Source: Massilia kyonggiensis (GTDB lineage: Bacteria > Pseudomonadota > Gammaproteobacteria > Burkholderiales > Burkholderiaceae_D). Taken from it: a DNA stretch of 64,000 nt. The notes under the pieces were generated by a model. That model was given only the letters and a program-made list of their open reading frames with translations, was not told where the DNA came from and did not search any database. Of the stretch, positions 55,845 through 63,786 are shown in pieces. Both the position numbers and the translations under genes were made by a program. The stretch spans positions 310,001-374,000 of the forward strand of contig NZ_JANUGY010000004.1 of the NCBI RefSeq assembly GCF_024756235.1, given 5' to 3'. Every line of letters starts with the position of its first letter. Positions within the stretch are counted from its first letter, which is position 1.

Positions 55845-56914
55845 GGCTGTGTTCGCGGTAAGTCGGTAACGCGCCCGTTTAGCCGAGCTGAGCCGCGGCG
55901 CACAGCAGATGAGCCGGCTTCGTGAGGCGGCCATCGTCGAGTACACGCTGCCATCCCGAGTAATGAATCAGGTAGCGGCTCGCCACGCCGCGGAACCGAA
56001 CCAGCCAGCTTTTGAAACGGCTGTGCCAGCTGTTCACGTTCTGCACATGGATTGCGCCTCGCGCACGAACGCCGGCTTTCACATTCACCGCTTCATGCGT
56101 GATGCCGGCCTGCTCGGCGTAATGTCGATAGGCGTTGGCGCCGTCGCTGATCAGTAGAACGTCGGCTGGCAGCACAGGCGTGAGACACTCATGCAATTGC
56201 CCCACCGTCACCTGACCGCGCCCCGTATGGAAATCGAGTGTTCGGCCACTACGATCGCGCGCGACGAGCAGGCAATCGTGTTCTCGATTGATGCCCCGCC
56301 GCTTCGCCACGCCACCGCGCTTTCGCGGCGGCCGCGTCAGGTTGCGCGCCCCCTTCTGCGATTCGAGTCGGTACGTTTCATCGGCCTCAACGATGGCCGA
56401 CAATGTCGCCGGCCGGTCGCGCATGGCGCCGGGCACGAACCGGTGGCGCCACCGGAAGCTGGTCGTGCGGTGCACGCCGACGAGTTGCGCGGCGGCGCGG
56501 ACCGTGCGCGATTCGAGCACGCATTGCAGGTACGGCAACCAGTGCTCCTTCTTGCGCAGCCGGGCCAGTGGCGTACCGGTCAATGCATTATGGCTGTGTC
56601 CGCAGGCGAGACAGCGAAATCGCTGCAGTCCGCTCGCCTGGCCGCAGCGGTGCTTGCGGGCGCAGCCGCAGTGCGGACACGGCCGCCCCGCCGCGGCCTG
56701 CTCGATCAAGGCGATGCACTCGCCCGGATGCGCGATGCCGGCGAGCCACTCCCGTAGCCGGGCCAGGTCGTCCGCAGACAACTGCGACGCCGCCAACATG
56801 GCGAACAATTCGTCGAACGTCAGGCTGCGCATCGTCACTCCTCATGAGTTAACTCGACGATGCGTCAGACCGCTGCAACGAATTTCAGTTCGCATAAATA
56901 GCGCGAACACAGCC
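55845..56914 (-). mobile_element. Intact IS1595-family insertion sequence
   Basis: A 1070-bp element bounded by 13-bp perfect inverted repeats GGCTGTGTTCGCG (55845-55857) and CGCGAACACAGCC (56902-56914). It is flanked on both sides by the same 8-bp target duplication AAAAAAAT (55837-55844 and 56915-56922). It contains one transposase gene on the minus strand. Intact ends, duplication and frame indicate a recent insertion. Confidence 0.93.
55879..56838 (-). CDS. IS1595-family (ISXO2-like) transposase
   Basis: A 319-residue transposase. An N-terminal zinc ribbon (Cys54-x2-Cys57, Cys76-x2-Cys79) is followed by a DDE-type catalytic domain, with the first acid in IVEADETY, the second in LLISDGANAY, and an Asn in QNVNSWHSRFKSWL at the third position, as in the DDN/K branch of IS1595. 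The frame is uninterrupted from 21 bp inside the left end to near the right end. It transposes the element by cut-and-paste or copy mechanisms with 8-bp duplications. Confidence 0.93.
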   Translation of the reverse strand: MTMRSLTFDELFAMLAASQLSADDLARLREWLAGIAHPGECIALIEQAAAGRPCPHCGCARKHRCGQASGLQRFRCLACGHSHNALTGTPLARLRKKEHWLPYLQCVLESRTVRAAAQLVGVHRTTSFRWRHRFVPGAMRDRPATLSAIVEADETYRLESQKGARNLTRPPRKRGGVAKRRGINREHDCLLVARDRSGRTLDFHTGRGQVTVGQLHECLTPVLPADVLLISDGANAYRHYAEQAGITHEAVNVKAGVRARGAIHVQNVNSWHSRFKSWLVRFRGVASRYLIHYSGWQRVLDDGRLTKPAHLLCAAAQLG

Positions 56915-56951
56915 AAAAAAATAGGACCGGAAGCGTCAAGCGTCCAGTCCT
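56915..56951 (-). terminator. Leftward intrinsic terminator whose U-tract is the IS target
   Basis: In the leftward RNA, bases 56951-56940 pair with 56934-56923. This gives 11 pairs including one G-U and a single mismatch around a GUCAA-complement loop, followed by A and seven U (56921-56915). The G-U pair exists only in the leftward RNA, supporting that direction. The T-run is part of the 8-bp duplication made by the IS. Confidence 0.7.
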
Positions 56952-57037
56952 TAAGAGGAGATATTTGAAGAGTGCGCAGCCCCCCGCGCACCCGCACTGC
57001 CTGTTGGCGCTCCGATCTGGTAGCGCTAACAAGCAAT
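56915..57037 (-). ncRNA. Candidate operator-controlled small RNA
   Basis: A leftward promoter (57044-57071) with an operator at the usual distance is followed, about 100 nt later, by a good intrinsic terminator, with no convincing coding frame between. A second hairpin (GTGCGC / GCGCAC, about 56974-56993) lies inside. Predicted length is about 115-125 nt. It could be a regulatory sRNA or an attenuated leader of a gene now lost. It is a prediction from sequence layout only. Confidence 0.4.
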
Positions 57038-57071
57038 ACACACAGTGTAACGTTTCCACGGAAAATGTAAA
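57018..57071 (-). promoter_or_regulatory. Leftward promoter with LacI-type operator
   Basis: On the minus strand TTTACA (57066-57071), a 16-bp spacer and TACACT (57044-57049) form a promoter. TGTTAGCGCTACCA (57031-57018) is an operator of the GPH-GH94 class, 12 bp downstream of the -10 box. The spacer also contains a GGAAACG half-site (57051-57057), as in the other operator class, so both repressors might act here. Confidence 0.6.
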
Positions 57072-57268
57072 GCTCATCCGGATGATTTTTTCTGTGCCCG
57101 CGTTAAATCGGGAACAGCGAGGCGAACGAAGCCGACCGTGCGCATCCCAAACCGGACTTCTCGCTTCTGGCAACAATTGCTGCCACATCCGAGCATCACG
57201 CCCTGTCGACGTCCGAATCGGTGGGATCCATGAAGGACCGGCACATGCCGGCCATCTTCAAACCTGGA

Positions 57269-58297
57269 TCAGGTACTTTCCCGCTCGCGCAAGGTAAAAC
57301 CCAGGTCGATCCGCCGCTCGCGCGGCTCCTTCCCGCCGATGACGTCCAGCAGCAACGATGCCGCCTCGTACCCGATGCGGTAACGCGGCGTATCAATGGT
57401 CGTCAGCGACGGCACCATCCACGCGGACGCCGGCAGGTCGTTGAAGCCGGCAATGGCGACGTCCTGCGGCACGCGGATGCCGTGGCGCTGGCAATAATAG
57501 ATGGCGCCATGCGCAAGGTCGTCGTTACAGAAGAACACGGCGTCGCAATCCGGCACCGTGTCGAGCACCTGCCGCATCAGCTCGGCGCCGAGGGCGATGG
57601 TGGACGGGTCCGGCACCATGATTTCCAGCTTCGGATCGGCCAGGCCGGCCGCCTGCATGGCCTGGCGATAACCGTCCGCGCGGCGCAGCGTGCGCTCGTC
57701 GAGCTGGGCGCCCACGAACGCGATGCGCTTGTAGCCTCGCTCGATCAGGTGGCGCGTGATGGCGTTGCCGGCATCGTGCTGCGAAAAACCGACCGACAGC
57801 TCGGCCGGATCCTCGGCGAGATCCATCATCGACACGACCGGCATGCGCGATGCCGCCAGCATGCGTTCCACCTGCGGGCTGTGCGTGAGGCCGGACAGCA
57901 GGATGCCGTCCGGGTTCGATTGCAGATACGTGAGCAGCAGCTTTTCTTCCTCGGCATCCGAGTAACGCGTGTTGCCGATCAGGAGCTGGTACTGCCCGTG
58001 TTCGATGGCGTCATGGATGCCGTCCAGCACGGCCGTGAACACGACGTTCGACAGCGACGGCACGAGCGCCACGATCACCCGCGATTGCGCCGACGCGAGT
58101 GCGCGCGCGGCGCGGTTGGGCACATAGCCCAGTTCCACCACGGCCTGCTCCACCTTGGTCCGCGTCGCTTCGGACACCAGTTGGGGCTGGCTGAGGGCGC
58201 GCGATGCCGTCATCGTCGATACGCCCGCGTGCGCCGCCACCTCTTCCAGCGTAGTCCGCCCCGTTCCCCTTACCTTACCTGCACTGCTTCTGCTCAT
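57269..58297 (-). CDS. LacI-family transcriptional repressor (second)
   Basis: A 342-residue regulator. After a short basic lead (MSRSSAGKVRGTGR) comes the helix-turn-helix TTLEEVAAHAGVSTMTASRA and the hinge YVPNRAARALAS, then a sugar-binding-like effector domain. It is the closest regulator to the GPH-GH94 operon and to the promoter at 57018-57071, and is the best candidate for their TGTTAGCGCTANCA operators. The two sites and this gene are now separated from GH94 by the IS. The likely inducer is the GPH substrate, perhaps cellobionate; this is inference. Confidence 0.87.
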   Translation of the reverse strand: MSRSSAGKVRGTGRTTLEEVAAHAGVSTMTASRALSQPQLVSEATRTKVEQAVVELGYVPNRAARALASAQSRVIVALVPSLSNVVFTAVLDGIHDAIEHGQYQLLIGNTRYSDAEEEKLLLTYLQSNPDGILLSGLTHSPQVERMLAASRMPVVSMMDLAEDPAELSVGFSQHDAGNAITRHLIERGYKRIAFVGAQLDERTLRRADGYRQAMQAAGLADPKLEIMVPDPSTIALGAELMRQVLDTVPDCDAVFFCNDDLAHGAIYYCQRHGIRVPQDVAIAGFNDLPASAWMVPSLTTIDTPRYRIGYEAASLLLDVIGGKEPRERRIDLGFTLREREST

Positions 58298-58363
58298 TGT
58301 TTTTTTCTTAAATGCTGGCCGCTACGAGGGCCGACCATGGATTCCGCCATGGATTGGACATTT

Positions 58364-58378
58364 TGTCAATGTTTGACA
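58364..58378. promoter_or_regulatory. Palindrome upstream of the second lacI gene
   Basis: TGTCAATGTTTGACA is a perfect TGTCAA-N3-TTGACA dyad 67 bp upstream of the lacI start. One arm can serve as a leftward -35 box (TTGACA). It may be an operator for another regulator; it matches neither LacI operator class. Confidence 0.45.
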
Positions 58379-58522
58379 TGCAATCGTTCCCAATCCGCGA
58401 CGCGTCAATCGTACCGATGAGATATGTCCGACAGCTCCTACAACCGCCTGACGCATGGTCCGATTGTCGGCCCCGACAGGCGGCCTACCATGGCATCTCA
58501 CGTACCGATCAAGGAGACGATT

Positions 58523-59011
58523 ATGCCGAGCAACCAGGAGTACAAAGGCAAGGGCATGAAAGGCCGGAATTACGATGAGCTGAGCGGTGTCGGCACGAGC
58601 AGTGCCGGCAAGACGGGCACGACGGGCAACCTGAACGACGGCGGCCGCGATGGCGGCGTCGGCACGCCCGACCTGGCGGATTCGGGCAACCTGCAATCGG
58701 CCGGCGGCCAGCCGGGCGGCACGCCGGCACAGGGCCGCTCGCGCCGCAGCCAGGGCAGCCAGGGCAACCAACAGAACTCCGACCTGGCCAGCGGGCCGGG
58801 CGACAACGCCCAACGAGGAGACCGGGGCAACCAGCAAAGCGACAACCTCAACCGGGGGAACCAGTCCCAGTCCGACCTCGGCAGCGGCCCGGGCGACGAT
58901 TCACAGCAAGTCAGCCGCCGCGGCGGCAACATGCAGAGCGGCGGCCAGGGCAGCCGGTCCGGCCGGAACCGGCTGACGCCGGACGACCTCGATACGGACG
59001 AATCGCTGTAA
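58523..59011 (+). CDS. Low-complexity hydrophilic Gly/Gln/Ser/Asn-rich protein
   Basis: A 162-residue, highly hydrophilic protein without signal peptide, membrane segment or Cys. ATG 58523 has AAGGAG 7 bases upstream. After MPSNQEYKGKGMKGRNYDEL comes a region dominated by Gly, Asn, Gln, Ser and Arg. It contains two copies of SDL-x-SGPGD-x-x-Q, about 35 residues apart, separated by GNQQSDN-like units. The composition suggests intrinsic disorder, as in some desiccation or stress-related proteins, but no family is recognised. A GC-rich hairpin follows the stop. Confidence 0.7.
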   Translation: MPSNQEYKGKGMKGRNYDELSGVGTSSAGKTGTTGNLNDGGRDGGVGTPDLADSGNLQSAGGQPGGTPAQGRSRRSQGSQGNQQNSDLASGPGDNAQRGDRGNQQSDNLNRGNQSQSDLGSGPGDDSQQVSRRGGNMQSGGQGSRSGRNRLTPDDLDTDESL

Positions 59012-59019
59012 TCCTTACC

Positions 59020-59040
59020 GGCCCGCCCGCGCGGCGGGCC
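59020..59040 (+). terminator. Hairpin after the low-complexity gene
   Basis: GGCCCGCC (59020-59027) pairs with GGCGGGCC (59033-59040) around a 5-nt loop, 8 bp after the stop codon. The following sequence GTTCCACGCTGTTGTGTTT is only partly T-rich, so it is a moderate terminator candidate. Confidence 0.6.
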
Positions 59041-59165
59041 GTTCCACGCTGTTGTGTTTACGCGTCATTCTGGGAGGGAGTTGCCCTATGGAATGATACA
59101 ATCGGCCGTCCGCGTGCGAACGCCGGCACCTTCCGCCTCATCCCCGGTCTGACTGGAAACACATC

Positions 59166-61922
59166 ATGAACGCGCCGGCCCTGCCCGCCTCCGCCGCCGA
59201 CTATATCGCCCATATCGATCTCGCCTTCGAACTGATGGTGGTGCTCGACGCCGCCGGACGCATCGTGCGCGCCAACGCGGCGGCCGGCGACATTCTCGGC
59301 TATGCGCCTGCCGAACTGGCGGGACGTTCCGTGCACGAGCTGCTGCATCCGGACGAGCGCGCGACGCTCGACACGCTCGCGGCCGAGGTCATGGCCGGCC
59401 TGCCGTGCCGGGAGCGCGAGCTGCGCTGGCGCCGCAAGGATGGGGCCATCATCTACCTGTCGATGTCGGCCCGCTGGTCCGCGCGCGCGGGCCTCGTGTA
59501 CGCCACCGCACGCGACGTGACGACACACCGCGCGGCGCGCGAGGAGCTCAAGCGTTCGCGCGAACGCATGAATGCCATGCTGGAGAGTATCGGCGACGCC
59601 TTTTTCGCGATCGACCGCGACTGGCGCATCATCTACGCCAACCGCAAGGCCGGCGCGTTCATCGGCGTGGAGGTCGAACCCAACATCGGCCGGCACCTGC
59701 TCGACATCGCGCCGGCGCTCGAAGGCACGGAAAACCTCGACTACTACCGGCGCGCGATGAGCACCGGCGAGCCGTGCTTCTACGAGGTGTACTGGGCGCC
59801 GTCCGCGGCCTGGGTCGAGGCCCGCATCTATCCCACTTCCGACGGCCTGTCCGTGTACTTCCACGACATCACGGCCAAGCGCCGCGCGGCGGACGCCGTG
59901 CGCAAGAGCGAGCAGCGGTTCCGCAACCTGTTCCAGCAGGCAGGCGACAGCATCGTGATCGCCGACAGCGACCTGCGCATCGTCGCCGCCAACGGCCGCG
60001 CGTGCGCCCGCTTCGGCTATACGGAGGACGAATTCACCGCCCTGTCCGTGAGCGACATCGACGGCCACCACGCCTACACGTCCGGCATGCTCGACAGCCT
60101 GCGCGCCGGCCAGACCCACCTGCTGCGTATGGCCAAGCGGAGAAAGGACGGCACGAGCTTCCCGGCCGAGGTGCACATCTCGCGCTTCGAGGACGGCGGC
60201 GAGGAGTACTTCCAGGCCATCATCCGTGACCTCACCGAGCGCGAGGAAGCGGAGCGCCAGCTGCGCGCGAGCGAACAACGCTTCCGCGAAGTCATCGAGA
60301 TGACGCCGGCCGGCTACGTGCTTGCCGGCGCGGACGGCCGCGTCCTCGACGTCAACCCGGCCCTGTGCGCCCTGTCCGGCCACGCGCGCACCGCGCTGCT
60401 CGGGCGCACGCTCGACGACCTGTTCGTCGCGTTCCCATGGCACAGCCTCGCGGTGCACGACGTCGATACGCCCGTGCGGGGCGTGGAGGCGGTGCTGCGC
60501 CACGCGCAGGGCGGCTCGGTGCACGTGCTGTTCAACGGGAGCGTCCGCCGCGACCCGTGCGGCAACGTGGCAAGCGTGACGGGCCTGATGAGCGACATCA
60601 CGGACCGCAAGCAGGCCGAAAGCCGCCTGCGCGAACTGGCCACGCACGACACGCTCACGGGTCTGCCCAACCGCGCCCTGCTGCAGGAAAGAGTCCAGCG
60701 CATGCTCGACGCCTGCCCGCATGGCCGCACGGTCGCGGTCATGTTCCTCGACCTCGACCGCTTCAAGGAAGTCAACGATTCGTTCGGCCATGAGCTGGGC
60801 GACGCCCTGCTGTGCGAAGTCGCGGCGCGGCTGCGCAAGGTGATGCGGCCGGGCGACGTGATCGCCCGCCTCGGCGGCGACGAATTCGTCGTGGCGGCCG
60901 AGTGCGCGGGTGCGGGCGATGCCGAAGCCATCGCGGCCAAGCTGCTCGACGCGCTGGCCGTGCCGGTGCGCGTGGGCGGCCAGGAAGTCACGGCCGGCGG
61001 GTCGATCGGCATCAGCATGTACCCGCACGACGCGGGGACGCGGGAACTGCTGTTCCAGACGGCCGACACGGCGATGTACGGCGCCAAGCGCGCGGGCCGC
61101 AACCGCTACCGCTTCTTCGAACCCGAGATGACGCTCGCGGCCCAGGCGCGCATGGCGCTCGAGATGGCGCTGCGGCCGGCGCTCGCGCGCGAGGAGTTCG
61201 AGCTGCACTACCAGCCGCGCATCGACCTGCGCACGATGAACGTCGTCGGGATCGAGGCGCTGATCCGGTGGAACAGCGCCGACCTGGGGCGCGTCTCGCC
61301 GGGCGAATTCATCGCCATCGCCGAAGAGACGGGCCTGATCCTGCCGATCGGCCGCTGGGTGCTGTACGAGGCCTGCCGCCAGACGCGCCGCCTGATCGAC
61401 CGTCACGGCCGCACCATCCGCGTGTCCGTGAACGTGTCCGCGCGCCAGCTCGCGCAGACGGGGTTCGTCGACGAGGTGCGCGCCGTGCTGGCGGACACCG
61501 GCCTGAGCCCCGACTGCCTCGAAGTGGAATTGACGGAGAGCGCCCTGATCGAGGACATCCCGCGCACGGCCGCCATGCTGGACGAGCTGCGCGCGCTGGG
61601 CGTCAAGCTGGCCGTCGACGACTTCGGCACCGGCTATTCCGGCCTCGCGTACCTGCGTCGGTTCCACATCGACGTACTGAAACTGGACCGGTCGTTCGTG
61701 CTGCAGGCGGACGGCCGCATCAGCGCCTTCGACTTCGTCAAGGCGTTCGTCGACATGGCCCATGCATTGAAACTGTCGGTCGTGGCGGAAGGCGTCGAAA
61801 CGGCCGAGGTGCTGGACTTCCTGCGCGCCGCCGACTGCGACGAGGTGCAGGGCTACCTGATGGCGCGGCCGATGCCGCTGGACGCGCTCGAGGCCTGGCT
61901 GACCGCCGCCACCGAAGGCTAG
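59166..61922 (+). CDS. Multi-PAS GGDEF-EAL c-di-GMP turnover protein
   Basis: A 918-residue cytoplasmic signalling protein. PAS domains occupy about 12-125, 130-245, 250-370 and 375-490, and are followed by GGDEF (about 495-655) and EAL (about 670-910). Both catalytic sites look intact: GG571DEF in RLGGDEFVV (570-574) and E697-A-L with DDFGTGYSGLAYL and VVAEGVE. It could therefore both make and break cyclic di-GMP, with the balance set by PAS input. No transmembrane segment is seen. The stop overlaps the lipid kinase stop by 4 bp tail-to-tail. Confidence 0.9.
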   Translation: MNAPALPASAADYIAHIDLAFELMVVLDAAGRIVRANAAAGDILGYAPAELAGRSVHELLHPDERATLDTLAAEVMAGLPCRERELRWRRKDGAIIYLSMSARWSARAGLVYATARDVTTHRAAREELKRSRERMNAMLESIGDAFFAIDRDWRIIYANRKAGAFIGVEVEPNIGRHLLDIAPALEGTENLDYYRRAMSTGEPCFYEVYWAPSAAWVEARIYPTSDGLSVYFHDITAKRRAADAVRKSEQRFRNLFQQAGDSIVIADSDLRIVAANGRACARFGYTEDEFTALSVSDIDGHHAYTSGMLDSLRAGQTHLLRMAKRRKDGTSFPAEVHISRFEDGGEEYFQAIIRDLTEREEAERQLRASEQRFREVIEMTPAGYVLAGADGRVLDVNPALCALSGHARTALLGRTLDDLFVAFPWHSLAVHDVDTPVRGVEAVLRHAQGGSVHVLFNGSVRRDPCGNVASVTGLMSDITDRKQAESRLRELATHDTLTGLPNRALLQERVQRMLDACPHGRTVAVMFLDLDRFKEVNDSFGHELGDALLCEVAARLRKVMRPGDVIARLGGDEFVVAAECAGAGDAEAIAAKLLDALAVPVRVGGQEVTAGGSIGISMYPHDAGTRELLFQTADTAMYGAKRAGRNRYRFFEPEMTLAAQARMALEMALRPALAREEFELHYQPRIDLRTMNVVGIEALIRWNSADLGRVSPGEFIAIAEETGLILPIGRWVLYEACRQTRRLIDRHGRTIRVSVNVSARQLAQTGFVDEVRAVLADTGLSPDCLEVELTESALIEDIPRTAAMLDELRALGVKLAVDDFGTGYSGLAYLRRFHIDVLKLDRSFVLQADGRISAFDFVKAFVDMAHALKLSVVAEGVETAEVLDFLRAADCDEVQGYLMARPMPLDALEAWLTAATEG

Positions 61923-62902
61923 CGCACGGCCGCGGCGGCGCCCGCCGCCGTTTCCTCGACCGCCTCCTCCGGCGGCACGAGCAGCAGCAGCCTGCCCTCC
62001 AGCGCCTCGAAGCGCAGCGGCAACCGCATCCGGCACACTTCCCCATCCGTCGCGGTCTTGAGCTTGCGCCGCGCCGACAGCAGCGGCGCCCGCACCGTCA
62101 TGCGGCGGAACGCGAACGCCTCGACGTCTTCCGCCTCGCCCAGCCGCCCGAGCGCGCCGCGCACGAGCAGTCCCAGCATCCGCCACCGGCCGACGGGGCG
62201 CGGCGCGATCGCCACCAGCCGGCCTTCGTCCAGCGCATGGTCGAGCGCGTGCATGCCCACCTGTTCCATTTGCAGCCGGTTGTTGCCGACGAAGAGCGTG
62301 GGTGTGCGCAGATGCCGGGTCTGGCCGTCGAGTTCGAGCGTGATGCGCAGGCTCCGGTAGCCGCGCAGCGCCGTCTTGACCGCGGACAGCAGGGCCACGA
62401 CGCGCGAGCGGCCGTACTGGCGCTTGTCGTGCTCGCGCGCTTCCAGCAGATGCGGATACAGGCCGACGCTCGCGTTCACGAGGAAGATGCGGTCGTTCAG
62501 GAGGCCGATCTGGACGGGCCGCACGCGCGCTTGCAGCAGCGCGCGCACGGCGTCGGCCAGGTCTTCCGGGATGCCGTGGGTGCGGCCGAAGTAATTGAAG
62601 GTACCCTGCGGGAGCACGCCGAACACGCAGCCGTGCGCGACGGCCGCATGCGCGACCGTGTTGAGCGTGCCGTCGCCGCCGGCCGCGACCAGGATGGCGC
62701 CGTCGCGCGCCGCCCGCCCGGCCATGACGCGGGCCGCGTCCTCGAGGCGCTCGGCGTCGTGCACGACCTCCAGCTCGCAGGCCCGTCCCGCCGCACCCAG
62801 CACGTCGCGGATGGTCGAGCAGCGCAGGTCGGTCTCGGCCCGGCCGGAGCCGGCGTTGAGTACGACATAGAACGGGGCGTCGGGGCGAGGGTCGGCCGGC
62901 AT
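61919..62902 (-). CDS. Diacylglycerol/lipid kinase family protein (YegS/DgkB-like)
   Basis: A 327-residue protein of the diacylglycerol kinase catalytic family (PF00781). The nucleotide-binding motif is AAGGDGTLN, followed by GVLPQGTFNYFGRTHGIP. A C-terminal beta-sandwich domain carries FVGNNRLQME. It would phosphorylate a lipid or lipid-like alcohol at the inner membrane. ATG 62902 has GGAGAT upstream; a longer frame adds 34 residues without family similarity. It stands alone between convergent and divergent neighbours. Confidence 0.85.
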   Translation of the reverse strand: MPADPRPDAPFYVVLNAGSGRAETDLRCSTIRDVLGAAGRACELEVVHDAERLEDAARVMAGRAARDGAILVAAGGDGTLNTVAHAAVAHGCVFGVLPQGTFNYFGRTHGIPEDLADAVRALLQARVRPVQIGLLNDRIFLVNASVGLYPHLLEAREHDKRQYGRSRVVALLSAVKTALRGYRSLRITLELDGQTRHLRTPTLFVGNNRLQMEQVGMHALDHALDEGRLVAIAPRPVGRWRMLGLLVRGALGRLGEAEDVEAFAFRRMTVRAPLLSARRKLKTATDGEVCRMRLPLRFEALEGRLLLLVPPEEAVEETAAGAAAAVR

Positions 62903-63177
62903 CGCCGTGGATCTCCATGGTCGGTGGTTGATCGGACAGCCGCAGGATAGCAGCATTCGCGCGACCGGCCCGCCCGGCTGAACGTGGCGAACGTAATGTA
63001 ACATCGCACCCCCTTCACCAAGTTGGTGCGTTCTCCCGTGCCCGTGCCAATGTCAACAATTTCGCTACGCGCAGCGCTGCACGCGAAGCGCTATACTCGC
63101 AGCCACAATCATAATTTCATCATATGGAACTGCGCTGTCCCGCCAAGCCGGCGCGCCTTTGGCATCACAAGCACAGC

Positions 63178-63786
63178 ATGAGAATCAGCAAAGAAAAGGC
63201 GGCAGACAACCGCGCCGCATTGATCCGCGCGGCGAGCAAACTGTTCCGCGAACGCGGCATCGACGGCGTCGGCGTCGCCGAGATCAGCAAGGAAGCCGGT
63301 CTCACCCACGGGGCCCTGTATGCCCATTTCCGTTCGAAGGAAGAGCTGGCGCTGGAAGCGCTATCGTATGGCCTCGACCAGGCGAATTCGCGCATGTATT
63401 CGAGCACGGTGGACGGCATGCCCGACCTGGCGCGCTTCCTCGACCGCTACCTGTCGCTGGAATCGCGCGACGACTTCGGCAACCGCTGCGCGATGGCGGC
63501 GTCGGCCAGCGAGATCGGGCGCCAGGACAAGGCGATCAGCGCCCGCTTCGCCGAGGGCTACATGGTGATGGTGCGCGCGTTCGAGCGCCAGATCGCACAG
63601 AACGAACCGGGCAGCGACGCCCTCGCCCGCGCGATGGTCGTCGTGTCCACGATGATCGGCAGCCTCGCCGTCGCACGCGGTGCCGCGAAGGGCAACCCGG
63701 CCGTGTCGGAGCAGGTGCTGCAGGCGACCCGCCGCCTCGTGGACGAGTTGATGCGGGCGCCCGAGAAGGAAGACGTTACTTCGTGA
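63178..63786 (+). CDS. TetR/AcrR-family transcriptional regulator
   Basis: A 202-residue repressor. The N-terminal helix-turn-helix (NRAALIRAASKLFRERGIDG, then VAEISKEAGLTHGALYAHF) is classic for TetR, and a helical ligand domain follows (about 75-195). ATG 63178 gives the usual short lead before the first helix; an earlier ATG at 63124 adds 18 residues. A -10-like CTATAC lies near 63091. No target gene is evident, as the downstream gene is convergent with an 11-bp overlap. Confidence 0.88.
   Translation: MRISKEKAADNRAALIRAASKLFRERGIDGVGVAEISKEAGLTHGALYAHFRSKEELALEALSYGLDQANSRMYSSTVDGMPDLARFLDRYLSLESRDDFGNRCAMAASASEIGRQDKAISARFAEGYMVMVRAFERQIAQNEPGSDALARAMVVVSTMIGSLAVARGAAKGNPAVSEQVLQATRRLVDELMRAPEKEDVTS

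Noticed and set aside
56842..57036. A 64-codon leftward frame spanning the IS end
   Set aside because: It runs across the IS boundary and terminator and starts within the operator, so it cannot be an ancestral gene.
57072..57268. Possible gene between the short RNA unit and the second lacI
   Set aside because: No frame with an RBS or family similarity. It contains only a CCGGCA/TGCCGG dyad near 57239 and looks like the lacI 3' region.
63124..63177. Earlier ATG for the TetR gene
   Set aside because: The added 18 residues are not like TetR N-termini and the ATG has no clear RBS. The start at 63178 gives the standard length.
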